A stretch of DNA of 64,000 nt from Chondrus crispus (taxonomy: Eukaryota > Rhodophyta > Florideophyceae > Gigartinales > Gigartinaceae). Each line of letters opens with the position of its first letter. Within the stretch, counting starts at the first letter, position 1. Shown here in pieces: positions 22,381-33,317 of this stretch. The notes below the pieces were generated by a model that was not told where the DNA came from, ran no database searches, and saw only the letters and a list, made by a program, of their open reading frames with translations. The translations under genes and the position numbers were made by a program. Location of the stretch: contig NW_005179309.1 of the NCBI RefSeq assembly GCF_000350225.1, positions 1 through 64,000 of the forward strand, written 5' to 3'.

Positions 22381-23460
22381 TGCACTACGTAAACACTACG
22401 ATTGCGCCCCGAGTCCTACAATCGCACTGCGGATAGCCTACGAGCGCCTACAGTAGGATTGCTAGGGGGAGTTGGTGTCTCGTTACGCCCAACGCCTCCG
22501 GAGGCGCACCGACAAGGACCTCACCTCGGACGTGAACGCGGACGTTCACGCTTAAGGGGGGCCCTCAACCGTCTCGTTCGGCTATATTCAACCGCTTCGT
22601 TACGGTTAAATTAGTCCCTTGCGGTTAGAAGACCAAGGGGACGTTTGGAAGCCAAGCCGTAATTGACTCCCGAACGCCACAGACGCTAGACGAAGGAACC
22701 AGTGGGTACGAACTGTCTGAATGGGGAGCGATCCCCGTTAGGGCCAATGTGACCGGAGCCGGACGACAGAGCGCGCAAGGAAGCCAATAGCCCCCTTTTC
22801 GAAACAAGTGGCAAAACGCACGGCCACAGCACATGCGACGGTCGGAACCCGTGCACACGAGAACACCACGAAAGGGCACGTCGCCACCTAAGTGCAATGC
22901 ACGACCACTGCAACACGCCCGTGCACAGCGATTATGCGGGTGTTCTTAAAATTGGAAGGAAATACGCCTGAGGGGCGTACAGTACGCCGTTCGTACGCCC
23001 AGCGCACGAGCTAGCCGCAGTGGCAATCCGCCACCACCCTCCAGAAAATTAACGGAAAAAATGGGCACGACGGGCGCAACGCACGTGCACGAAGGTACGC
23101 ACAGGCGGCATAAGAGACACGCCATACACTGTAGGATGACCGGCCGTGGCATTTGTACCCCGTGGGAAGCGACCACACGACCGCCTGCGGCAAGCCGAGA
23201 AGCACGCCATCCTCGAAGGGGTCATCAGATGCCGTGCCGTGACGTGAGGGAGGTCCTTGTGCTGTGACCAGTGTATCCAGGCGATCCTCTTCCGTCCGTT
23301 TTCGTATTCGGGCTGTCGGGATCTTACAGTAACATCCATACACGTTGCAAACTTACAGCAATCCAAACAGGTCGCGATCCATTTGGACCTTACAGTAACA
23401 TCCGTAGACATTGCAAACGTACAGTGTATCCAGGCGAAGTGGGCGAGGAGCGCACGAAGG
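22381..23460. other. non-coding stretch with dispersed-repeat pieces
   Basis: No supported gene. The stretch at 23,041-23,095 (aaaattaacggaaaaaatgggcacgacg...) resembles 56,213-56,270. Two copies of a 'taacatccRtaSacRttgcaaac' unit lie at about 23,330-23,425, and a third at about 59,843-59,880. Both regions then share 'gtgtatccaggcgaagt'. These shared pieces mark members of a dispersed, unidentified repeat family. Confidence 0.5.
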
Positions 23461-23469
23461 ATAAGAGAA

Positions 23470-23835
23470 ATGTCCGCGACCTCGTCCCGAATGGCGAGGG
23501 ACGCGCTGAAGGAAACGAACGCCGCGCGCTTCGGCCCTCGCCTCCGTAGGCGAGGAGGCGCGCTGAAGGAGACGAACACCGCGCGCTTCCGCCATCGCCT
23601 CCGTAGGCGAGGGGCGCGCAAAGGATAAGACAAATGTCCGCGCCCTCGCCCGAATGGCGACGGACGCGAAGAGAGAGATGCACGTAGCGCGTCCGCGCCA
23701 TCGCCAAATGGCGAGGGACGCGAGGAATGAGACGGACGTCGCGCGCTTGCGCCTTCGCCTCGATGGCGAGGGACGTCACGAAGAAAGCGCACGTCGAGCG
23801 TCAGCACTCCCTCCTCGCCGACGAGGGGAGGGGGG
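23470..23835. repeat. tandem GC-rich hairpin array, block 1
   Basis: Seven consecutive units of about 50-60 bp each hold a short hairpin of the form ccctcgcc-(3 to 6 nt)-ggcgaggg. The spacers are also similar to one another (acgcg..aagga.acgaacgccgcgcg). Hairpins centre near 23,490, 23,545, 23,605, 23,655, 23,708, 23,762 and 23,820. Long open frames appear on both strands only because of the GC-rich repeat, so I do not call genes here. Confidence 0.75.
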
Positions 23836-24077
23836 AAATTCCGCGCGGAGTGACAAACAGGCCACCCAATTACCAAAAAGAGGCGTACATCGCTGGACAT
23901 GACCGCACACCCATCACGGACTGTGCTGTGATTTTTTTGGCAAAAAGTTTTTTGGCGGGAAGATTTGGAATGTTTTGGGATTTGATTAATGTCATGTGGC
24001 TATCCGCACGGGTAGCGCTGGACAGACATGCGCCCGCGCGGCGCTGGCTGTAGACGAACCAGAGCAACCTCCTCACC

Positions 24078-24540
24078 CCCGCCCCTCGCCACCGATGGCG
24101 AGGGGCACGAAAAGGAAAACGAGCGCCGCGCGTCCGCGCCCTCGCTGCCGACGGCGAGGGCACGTCGACGAGAAGACAAGCGCGCGCATGGGCCGGCGGC
24201 AGACGACGACACCGCTGCCGTCGCACTGCTTGCAACCGTTCCCGCAGGACCACGCTTCCTCCCTCCCTCGCCCCGGATGGCGAGGGACGCCAAGAAGGAG
24301 ACGAGCGTTGCGCGTTTGCGCCCTCGCCACCGAAGGCGAGGGGCGCGCATAAGGAAAGACGGACGTCGCGCGTGCTTGCCCTTGCTACCGAAGGCGGGGG
24401 GCGCACAGAAAAGAACGTGCATCGCGCGCGTCCGTGCCCTCGCCTTCGAAGGCAAGGGACGGGCGAAGGACAAGAGAGACGACTCCGCCAGTCCGCCCCC
24501 TACAGAAGCACGCCCCTGTCCGCTGATGAGGGGCGTGCGA
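24078..24540. repeat. tandem GC-rich hairpin array, block 2
   Basis: This continues block 1 after about 240 bp of unrelated, AT-richer sequence. Six or seven further hairpins of the same type follow (e.g. gcccctcgcc-accgat-ggcgaggggc near 24,080-24,106, and ccctcgcc-acc-gaaggcgaggg near 24,320-24,345). Unit spacing is 55-60 bp, with one degenerate unit near 24,200. The last, at about 24,510-24,540, is a variant. Confidence 0.75.
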
Positions 24541-25120
24541 CGAAGCACAGTGAAGGGACGAGGACCCGACACCCCCGCCGCGTGCGATGGCGAGTGGTAA
24601 ATGGCCCCCGAAGAGCTCAATACCCTCCACCGCCGCGGCGCTACACTCTGCAGCGCCAGCCGTGGCCGCGTGATAAGGGATCAAAAGGAAAGGACTTGGG
24701 GGACAGACTGACCGACCACGAAACACGCCATCGGCGAACCTCCGCGCGACTTCGGCGCTTCTACTGAAGAGGGCCCCGCGCTCGCCCCCGCTGTCTGTCA
24801 AGGGGGTCATTGGCCGTCGCTACCGCAGACGCGCTCTGCGTGATGGACCGGATGAGGGGGCGTTGCGCCGGTTGGACGGGAAGGACGTGATGGTAAGGAC
24901 AGCACGGAAAGGGACGCTAACGGAAGTCGTGAACGGAAGGGACTGGGGAGGCAGGACGAGTAATACGTTGACGCAGGGACGATTGGTCGAGAACGTTGAA
25001 GTACAGCGGAGAGAGCTACGACCGCAGCTCACGAAAAACGGAAAGCAGAAGGCACCGAAAACAGACGGACAGTTCTACAAAGACCTGTGGACGCGGACGT
25101 CCACACTTGAGAGGGGGCCA
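24541..25120. other. non-coding stretch ahead of an LTR
   Basis: No recognisable gene on either strand. The region ends in a polypurine-like run 'gagagggggcca' immediately before the LTR at 25,121. By analogy with 9,295-9,772 it may be the 3' interior of a second gypsy element whose pol is absent. Confidence 0.4.
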
Positions 25121-25765
25121 TGTAGCATATTCCCCTCCCGGAATTATATTCAGATTAGATTTGTAACTGTAGAGCCCGAGCTCTACGGTACCTCAGTGCG
25201 CGCGCACACGTGTACCCTACGTGTATGGGGGCGCGCGCAGACACGTGTACGACACGTGTGCTGGCAGCCCCGACCGCTGACAGCACTACAGTGCAGGCCG
25301 ACCTGCACTACAGTAATGTTATGATAGATGACTCTGTATATTAAATATGAGCGGCCCGCCGGCGGTGGAGGACGACAAGCACGGACTTGTCAAGGATCCT
25401 CCACCTTGGTCCGCCCGCTTACTTCTAGGGACTTCCGTCCCTTTTACTTAGGAGTGACACCGAGTGCGGGTTGAGGACGCGCGCAGCACGCCCACGAGCC
25501 GGCTCGGCCACCGCCCGTTGGTACTGGATCGTCACCCAGTACCGCTCCGGGGCGTCGAGGCGTAGAACCGCTCGCGCGTGCGCGCGTCCTCCCCAATCCC
25601 GCTCTACCACCGCTACCTCGAGCCCGTGCTCGGTACCGTGAGTGGGCCGTGCTTCTGTCTTCCCGCCGATCGGGGTCTTTCCGAACTGTCAGTACTCACC
25701 CCCCTCGTCGTGCGACGATTAATGTAGTATAATCACCCCCCAACGTTGGGGGTGATTATACTACA
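25121..25765 (+). mobile_element. gypsy-type LTR
   Basis: It starts TGTAGCATATTCCCC directly after a polypurine tract and ends GGTGATTATACTACA. It contains a promoter-like 'tgtatattaaatatg' near 25,336-25,350. Over most of its length it resembles the LTR at 32,688-33,317: both have a cacgtgt-rich segment, the same TATA-like box, 'ctccggggcgtcgaggcgt' and 'cccgctctaccac'. No partner LTR of the same copy is visible, so it is a solo LTR or the 3' LTR of a decayed element. Confidence 0.65.
25723..25765. repeat. 43-bp palindrome at LTR end
   Basis: The left arm tgtagtataatcacccccc/aac and right arm gtt/gggggtgattatactaca are reverse complements except for one extra C. The palindrome forms the last bases of the LTR-like segment, so its left half resembles an inverted copy of the LTR terminus. 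Confidence 0.8.
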
Positions 25766-27317
25766 CTAATCTCATGCATTTTTCCAATGACGCCCCATAG
25801 ATGCACTCTGTCACCCTCTAAGCGCTGTGCAGGGGTGCGAGGTCACCGTCAGGCCCTGAAAGTCACCGTTGACTCCAAGCGGCATGGAAGAAATCACCCC
25901 CTCAAAAATATCTTGCTCCATTTTCACCCGTGGGGTGGTTAAATTCTGTGCGTGGTACCCTAGCAGCAGTACAGAAGAGGGCAGTCACCTATATGGCAAT
26001 CTAATTATGCAAGGAATCGCCCTGGATCTACAGCTTTTAGCCTTTTAGAATTTCTTGCCCGTGGCGAAATGCAGCGCAATGTCCTCCTCTTTTCATCAAG
26101 GCGTTGAGCGACCTTTCATTAAGTGCGGTGGCGGAAAGCTGATGTCGACAGAGGATGCCCCACATCTCTCCGTCTAAGCATATCGGGCGAAGAGCAAAGC
26201 TTGAGTGTGTACAGTCTAAGAGTCCAAGTTGTTGTGAGTACCAGGGTTGCGACAGGTGGGGCGCGGCTCGAGTGTAGATGACGGTGGTGGGGGACGGAAG
26301 CAACGCAGGAGCGAAGAAGGATTTGCGCGGGCACAGGCGAGCAGATGCTCTGCAGTGAGGGCTCGCTAGTGTAAAGTCGTTTACTCGCGTTGATGAGGCG
26401 TGTGTGCCTTCCTTCCGCGTTGTCCACGTCCTGAACTCTACAGCATGTATGCGCTCCTTGGCAACCCAGAATGTTGCCATTTCTACTGTTTTCGACCAAC
26501 ACTGTCGGCTGCCACATCTCCCAGGGATCTGGTCGCAGACACTGGCCAATGCACTGTTTCGAATGATCTCGGAAATGTATCAGCTAGAAACGGAGCACCT
26601 TCTATAGGCCTGTGGAACGTTGCCAAATGGCATACATAACGGTCGTCGCTTCAAGACATGGCACTGCTTAGATTTTTGTCCAATAAGTTGTTGTACTTGC
26701 ACATAGGTGGTGTCACTGTCAACAGTGCCTCACCACATGACATCAATACTGTACAGTAGATTGTACTATATCAGCTCCCGCTCTATTTCTAACCAAAATC
26801 AACATTTAAATTAAAGAAGTACTTCCAGTGCTCCAAATGAGCTCAAACTTGGACAGAGGGTTGGACCCTGCCGCAGGAGACACATGCCTAAGATTCCGAT
26901 GCTGTATCAAAACGGCACTACAACTGTGCTGAACGCCCTCATTAGCTTAAACCATATCAAGGAGCTATCCTACACCGAATCTCGAACCACTGCACATCAA
27001 AAAATTGTATTTGCTTTTAGTTTTTTCGTGGTTACCCAGGTAACCGGAGTGCACGCTGTCGCGCAAGAGACCTCTTTCCACCTCGGGATATCTCCCGTTG
27101 CATCTCACGCCCACCCCTCTCCGACATCCACAATACATGCGCGATTCGTGCTCCTTCCGCCGCGTCCCTCGACGAAGTGCGCTCCTCGGCCTCCCGCTCC
27201 GGCTGAATACGACGTTTATCTGCCGCTGCATTGTAGTGCAATACGCACCTGAAAAGGGAGGTGAAAAGAAAGGAAAATATTTGGATATGAAAAGTAGTCC
27301 GGGTTGGGGGACACACG
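25766..27317. other. 1.5 kb without a recognisable gene
   Basis: Several short frames exist on both strands, but none shows a family motif. The region becomes AT-rich toward 27,300. I see no repeat ends. Confidence 0.5.
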
Positions 27318-27659
27318 TGTGAATAATTACACAGTTTTAATTTCTAATTATTTTATTTTATTTAGTTAATTAGTTATCATTAATTTTGCTGACATTAGAT
27401 TAGATTTAGGATCTAGCGCCGCGAGCTATTGTAGTGGCTCCGGCGGGGCGATATATACCTTAGCCCTCTGACCACCAAGTCAGTAAAGTTAACCCGAGTT
27501 GCCAGAGTTGAATGTCGCCTTGGTCGAAGTCCGTCTCTACCAAGACGCTCCCTTTTACCTAAGCCTACGGCATCCTTTGCGCTCGGGGGTTCCCTTCTCT
27601 TTTCCCTTTATTTCCCTATTCTTTCCTCTACTTCTATTTCTATCTTTCCCTTAATTGTG
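27318..27659 (+). mobile_element. possible LTR followed by primer-binding-like site
   Basis: The segment starts TGTGAATAATTACAC after a G-rich run (gggttggggg) at 27,301-27,310. It has an AT-rich U3-like part, a TATA-like 'gatatatacc' near 27,449, and the R-like 'gaccaccaagtcagtaaag'. It is followed at 27,661 by tggttccattggagtcgg, a form typical of tRNA primer sites after an LTR. The 3' end does not show the expected CA, so the call is tentative. Confidence 0.35.
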
Positions 27660-27705
27660 TTGGTTCCATTGGAGTCGGTTGCGACCGATCCGGTGTATGT
27701 GTTTC

Positions 27706-27950
27706 AGGCATCGGGCAACACGTTGTGTAGCGCTGCTACTGTTTCAAGTTCCGTCGGAAGGCTGTTGCGACGACGCCTCCGCCGAAGGTCTTACTGTATA
27801 AGACAGAGTTGGTACCACCTACCGCGATTGCGATCGCGCTGGTGAGGGTGTTTCTAGCCATCGGGCAACACGTCGGTAGTAGCGCTGCTACACGGTTACG
27901 ATCCCGTCGGGTAGTGCTGAGCAAGCCCCCGTCGAAGACCTTGAATTATA
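27706..27950. repeat. two-copy direct repeat, about 88 bp, period 151 bp
   Basis: Copies at about 27,707-27,795 and 27,858-27,945 share 'catcgggcaacacgt', 'tagcgctgctac' and 'cgccgaaggtctta'/'cgtcgaagacctt'. They lie just downstream of the possible LTR and primer site. No coding role is evident. Confidence 0.6.
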
Positions 27951-28427
27951 CCTAAGGTGCTGAAGACGCTCGTCGAGCATTGGCCTTACAACCCAGCGAA
28001 CCGCGGTTACATTCTCGTAGACAAGCCCAACCCGCACTCGCCGAGCGCTCAAGTCTTCACAAGTCTCTACCACCATTTTCCTCCCGGGCCGGGCATCTTT
28101 CCTTACCCTCCCCCCCGTCGGAGTTGAGCTACCGTGGGCCGCAAGCCCACACAAGGGGAAAGGGAGTCTCGAACGCTCCGTAGCGCGTGCCATCGGCAGT
28201 TGTTGTTGTTGCTGTTGTTTTTCGTCTTTTTGTTTGACCGTCGGACTGTGTTCGCGGCCTGCCAGGCACATTGCACTATATGCATCTCTCTCCACACGAG
28301 CCCGGGCCGCGGCAGCACGCGCCGCTTCCCTCTCCGATAACTCCTTCAATACATCGTCGCTAGTCAGCAGTGCCCCACCCTTCGTATTCAACGTTCCATT
28401 CTGCATAACGGGACCATCGGACCCCAA
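27950..28427 (-). pseudogene. C-terminal remnant of a pogo-like transposase
   Basis: The reverse frame begins MQNGTLNTKGGALLTSDDVL after a short lead. It continues into an Ala/Arg-rich helix (EREAARAAAARARVERDA) and a Gln run. The GALLTSDDVLKEL-type segment followed by a charged helix is the usual tail of pogo/Tigger-type DDE transposases. The adjacent frame at 28,463-28,942 supplies the matching N terminus. The catalytic core between them is missing, so this is an internally deleted copy. The family call rests on pattern memory and the neighbouring helix-turn-helix part. Confidence 0.4.
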
Positions 28428-28462
28428 TAAATTCCTAGTGGTCCTGTAGCTCGTACAAGGAT

Positions 28463-28942
28463 CTAAAAAAGAACTAAATGCCTCCGGCCTAGTGGAATAG
28501 CCGTCCGTGTTGCGAGATTGCAGCGTCGTTTGAGCGAGAGCGTGGGGTTTCGCCTCAAAAACCCAGATAAAAAATTATCCCCGGGACGGAGGTTAACAAA
28601 AGGGATTGTTGCACGTCGCACCTCTGGCAAGCGTTCGCAAAAGTGCTGCACGAGGTCCTTGAGTCCTTCCCGAGATAAAGGTGTGCCGTTGCGCTCGAAC
28701 TCCATGGCAGAGTCCGTGATGAGGACTTCTTCTGCCCGGCGCAATGTGGTGGGATGACCGGCGATTTTTGGGATCCTGTGTGGCGCATTGAAGTATACCC
28801 TGAATGTGGACCAAGTCATGTCAAACAGGCGAGCCGCGGCGCGCAGGGAGCTCTTTTTGTCGATGAAGTATCGACGGGCGTTGTCCAACCGAAGGTCTTT
28901 GTCAGTCTTTGGGAGGCGTCGGAAAGGCGTAGAGTGGACCAT
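28463..28942 (-). pseudogene. N-terminal (helix-turn-helix, CENP-B-like) part of a pogo-like transposase
   Basis: This frame of 159 codons starts at an ATG (28,940-28,942). It contains a Psq-type helix-turn-helix (SLRAAARLFDMTWSTFRVYF). A CENP-B-like second DNA-binding helix set follows (REGLKDLVQHFCERLP, FVNLRPGDNFLSGFLRRNP), ending in LSLKRRCNLA. Domestic genes such as jerky or CENP-B share the layout, but here the DDE core is gone. It belongs to a different family from the pogo transposon at 10.0-12.6 kb, whose helix-turn-helix differs. I see no TIRs. Confidence 0.6.
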
Positions 28943-30343
28943 CGGGATCGGGGGTGGTTGCGTGTGAGAGTATCAGGCGGGCTACTTCGGGGCTCAGGAA
29001 GGTGCTTCATGGGGACATTCATGGGTGCTGATGGCTCAAGTGTTGTCGATTTGGGCGCGGGAATCTGGTGTGCACAAAGAGAGGGCGGGGAATTCGAATA
29101 TGCAATCAGATTGATGCGGGGTCTATTCGTGTTTGAGATATTCGCTCAAGAGGTCTCGTCCTGCCCGGGCATGATAACTTTATGCAAAATTTAAATAACT
29201 AATCCGGTTAGGAATGCAGTAGTGGTTAGAGAATGGGGTGTCCGATGATACTGTATCATATTGATTCTCATCAACCCCATGCATTTGTATTTGCTAGACA
29301 ACAATGGGAAGCCTGCCCTTCGATACTCTCCTCCACCGCAAGTGAGGTCTACGTTTGTGGTAGACGGCATCCAATCAAAAAACTGTCCATTCTTCTTTTT
29401 TTCAGCGAAAGTCAGCCCGACAATCACTGTTGAGGGTGCTTGCAAACCATGTTTCATTGTTACCTTAGAAACCAAAAAACGGATCCACGATGTGTAAATC
29501 ATAAACAGTCAAAGCATTCTTCCACTGGAAGACTCTGGAATCACAAATCGCAAATTGATTCGTACTTTTTGCGATTAAAGCACGCCAACAAGGCGTTTTG
29601 TGTCGTATCAAACACACGATTGTTCCCAAGGCAGCACCCCTTGGGAGCAGCACCAAAACATGTACTGTACCAAATCACAAACTTGCACAGCACATCAACG
29701 CAACCACTCCAGCTCTAGAATCGAATTTCCCAGCGGTTTCTTGCTGTACAGATCGCATGCTAGAAAATCTACTCCACAAAGCTGCAAACCACTCTACATC
29801 TAGCAGCGATCTTTTCGCCTCCATCGCAAAGCTCCCTCGCTTTGCCTCCCATAAAGTAGTATGGTACTGTGTCAACTTGTTTTTTCCGCAGTCATGTCGG
29901 AAATCGGCGTATCAAAAGCCGCATAGGTAGTATAATACGAATAATACGTGTACTATTTTGCTCTTTCTGGAGACTGACGGACCGCGACGACAGACTGTCC
30001 GCATTATAGTTTGTCATTCGCGGTACTTAGACCCACGAGACGGCGACGACGAGTAAAGACGACCCCATGAGGATTGCGATTCATCACGTTATGGCCCGCT
30101 TCGCACCACTGCAAAACTCACCGACAGCCTGACTTCAAACTGGATCGCGCTACACGCACACGCAGAGGCACTGCAAACCTAAGCAACAGCCGACCCCCCG
30201 CCCACCGCCAAGCCGGAACGGACAACCCATCGCCGCCCCCATAGCAAATCCGAACCGAATCCTCATCACCACCTTCCCCATTGCACCTCGCAGCACTCCC
30301 CTACATTCCTCCCCACCCCACTACAACCCCTCACACCTCTACC
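28943..30343. other. 1.4 kb without a recognisable gene
   Basis: AT-rich, with short frames on both strands (e.g. reverse 29,191-29,502) that show no family motif. The last 400 bp become C-rich like the coding strand of the copia element that follows. Its 5' LTR probably lies here but has no preserved partner to define it. Confidence 0.45.
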
Positions 30344-32047
30344 ATGGATCTCAAAGACATCCCAAAACTTAATCCATCCAACTATGGACCATGGCTCCTC
30401 GCTCTTCGATCCGCAGCGTACAATAACGACGCCATAGGGCACGTTGACGGCAACCCACCGCTTCCCGACAATAAACAAGACCGCAAGGCTCAAATGCACA
30501 CCAAGCACACGCTCATCGGCAAAATGCTAGCCACCATACCCTCAGACATAATCCACCTGTTCCTCATGCCCGACGAGTAGGCAACCCCGCACGACATACT
30601 CCAAAAGCTCAAGGCCCACGTTGACACAACCAACGTCAGCGATCAAATTTATCTCAAGCAACTCGCAGAACAATGTCACATCGAGCCAGGCCAGTCAATA
30701 TTCGAGCACGTGAAAAGACACGAACACTTCCGTGCACAGATGATCGCAGCAAGATTTCCGGAAATCGCCAACCCCTCAACTACCGTCGACTTCATGGTCG
30801 AAGGACTCAAACAAAAATCCCGCCACAGCCGACACTGGCCTCCAACTGCTATCACTGCAACCCAAGAACACCAAAGACTTTGTCCACAAACTTAATCGCA
30901 TCCAAAATTACCACAATGCGATCCAACCCACCACCTCATGGCAACACACCACGCCACAAGCCCGGCCGTACCACACGCCCCCCGCTTGGCGTGCACAAAG
31001 GCGAACTATTCGCCGGCCCCAGCCACACCACCCCAACCCATGCCGCCACCACATGTCAAAAGGTATAAGGCGTCCCCAACACTCCGACACCGAGTGCCGA
31101 GACCATACACACCCCACCTGAGGCGGGCTCCAACCAAGAAGACGCGTGCCAAGGCCCGTGTCATACAGGCCAACATCGCCCGGTCACACAGCGATCCACA
31201 TGCACATGACACGGACAACAAAGAGGAAGGTTACCACACAGCCGAGGGTACGTTCATCCTCGACTCCGCCGCCCACCCCACGCACACATCTCAACACCTA
31301 CCCAAGATGAAACGTCTCACACAACCAAATCAATCAGTCACCGCCACTAACCATACACACATCCTGCACACATGCCGGCACGATACAGACGTATACGAAT
31401 AGAGGACACCCCCTCACTATCAGAGCTGTCCACAGCCCACAAATACCTACACTCTAGTATCTATTCATGCACTAGCGTCACTAAATTGCTCCATCACATT
31501 CGACAGCCAGCAGGCAATAATACGGGACATCAACCGAACTGTAATCGGCACAGCCAAATGGCACCCCAAGCTACATGCCTACGCGTGGACTCCGTGAACG
31601 ACAAAACCAGGAGCACAGCCAAAAGCGCTCGAACAGAACCCACACAAGAAACCAGGAGCAGCAAGCACACAAAAACTCGGCAAGCCAGCCACACAAAACA
31701 ACCGCAAACCTCCGCCATGAAGCCCCAACTGCTACCCGATCGCACACCCGCCGCCACCAGGGCTCCACACATCAGCCATTTCCACGATCCCAACCCACAC
31801 ACACCCAAACAGGCCACATGCAACACCTCCAAGGCATACGAATGTCACATAGCCTTAAACCACGCCCCGCCAAAGGCCCTCCAACGCATGGCCAAAGAGG
31901 GCACACTACGCAACCTGCCCGCCAGCCTACAAGGCGCCCCACCCCCCATCAGCTGCGCATCATGCGCGCATACACGACAAACGCCGCGTCCACACCCCTT
32001 AGCCCACCATTCACACCAAATCGCCGAGCACCTCAGCTCTGTCACGT
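30344..32047 (+). pseudogene. gag-pol: second copia element: Gag, protease and GAG-pre-integrase
   Basis: The frame starts at the ATG at 30,344 (MDLKDIPKLNPSNYGPWLLA, a copia Gag start). A TAG at 30,578-30,580 interrupts Gag between LMPDE and ATPHDILQKL, where the family has Trp. The same frame continues to 30,895 and, after another break, to the protease FILDSAAHPTHT near 31,256, with Ala in place of the usual Gly in DSG. A frameshift precedes the GAG-pre-integrase zinc site (CHIALNH ... SCASCA near 31,840-31,970). The protein then enters the assembly gap. It is related to the young copia at 12.7-17.5 kb but clearly a different, older family. Confidence 0.8.
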
Positions 32048-32663
32048 NNNNNNNNNNNNNNNNNNNNNNNNNNNNNNNNNNNNNNNNNNNNNNNNNNNNN
32101 NNNNNNNNNNNNNNNNNNNNNNNNNNNNNNNNNNNNNNNNNNNNNNNNNNNNNNNNNNNNNNNNNNNNNNNNNNNNNNNNNNNNNNNNNNNNNNNNNNNN
32201 NNNNNNNNNNNNNNNNNNNNNNNNNNNNNNNNNNNNNNNNNNNNNNNNNNNNNNNNNNNNNNNNNNNNNNNNNNNNNNNNNNNNNNNNNNNNNNNNNNNN
32301 NNNNNNNNNNNNNNNNNNNNNNNNNNNNNNNNNNNNNNNNNNNNNNNNNNNNNNNNNNNNNNNNNNNNNNNNNNNNNNNNNNNNNNNNNNNNNNNNNNNN
32401 NNNNNNNNNNNNNNNNNNNNNNNNNNNNNNNNNNNNNNNNNNNNNNNNNNNNNNNNNNNNNNNNNNNNNNNNNNNNNNNNNNNNNNNNNNNNNNNNNNNN
32501 NNNNNNNNNNNNNNNNNNNNNNNNNNNNNNNNNNNNNNNNNNNNNNNNNNNNNNNNNNNNNNNNNNNNNNNNNNNNNNNNNNNNNNNNNNNNNNNNNNNN
32601 NNNNNNNNNNNNNNNNNNNNNNNNNNNNNNNNNNNNNNNNNNNNNNNNNNNNNNNNNNNNNNN
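32048..32663. other. assembly gap (616 N)
   Basis: A run of unknown bases lies inside the integrase region of the second copia element. The true size and content are unknown; the missing part should be the integrase core and the left junction of the inserted LTR. Confidence 0.99.
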
Positions 32664-32687
32664 ACGAGTCCCAGAGCAGCACTCTAG

Positions 32688-33317
32688 TGTGGCATAATTG
32701 CCAACGACTACTGTATACATTAGATTTGCGATTAGATCTAGATCACGCTGTAAGGTACGGACCTTACACTGTGGGCGCGCGCATATCTTACAGCGCGCGC
32801 GCTCGCACATGTGTACGACACGTGTGCTGTCAGCCCGATGGCTGACAGTATTACAGCGCGGGATGACCCGCACTGGTACAGTAGCACGGTACTGTACTAT
32901 AGTATGATAACTGCAATTTGTATATTAAATAGGAGGAAGGGCGCCGGCGGGGGAGGACCAAGCTAGCTCGGTCAAGATCCACGACCGCGGCGCAACCCTC
33001 CAGCTTACTGTAATTAGCGCGACACCTTCGCGCACCTTTTAGTTAGGGACCGGCACGGGTCGGGTTGCCCGACACGCGAGCGAGCCGGGATTCGCCTTCG
33101 CCCGTCAGCGCTGGTACGTCACCCAGCGCTGCTCCGGGGCGTCGAGGCGTCGATCCGCTCGTGCGCGCGCGCGACCTACCCCAACCCGCTCTACCACACT
33201 GTTGCCGGGCCCGTGAGCGGTTCTGTGAGCAGGAGGAGTCCCCCGTCTTCCGCCGATGAACGGTCACCGTGGGACTGCTAGCTACACCCCTCCGCCGCTG
33301 GGATTGTTTATGCTACA
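32688..33317 (+). mobile_element. gypsy-type LTR inserted in the copia integrase
   Basis: It starts TGTGGCATAATTG and ends TTTATGCTACA, near-inverted ends. It shares with the LTR at 25,121-25,765 the cacgtgt segment, 'tgtatattaaata', 'ctccggggcgtcgaggcgtcgatccgctcg' and 'cccgctctaccac'. The copia integrase resumes directly after it (SLPPQLWEDAV). 'acgagtc' is found both just after the gap (32,664) and just after the LTR (33,323), which hints at a duplicated target. No clean 5-bp TSD abuts the LTR. Confidence 0.65.

Noticed and set aside
23470..24540. CRISPR array
   Set aside because: Spacers are similar to each other rather than unique, units vary, the context is eukaryotic and no cas gene is present.
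23049..24810. Many long open frames on both strands in the GC-rich region
   Set aside because: They are Arg/Ala/Pro-rich and appear in several frames at once because the tandem hairpin repeat lacks stops; no family motif.
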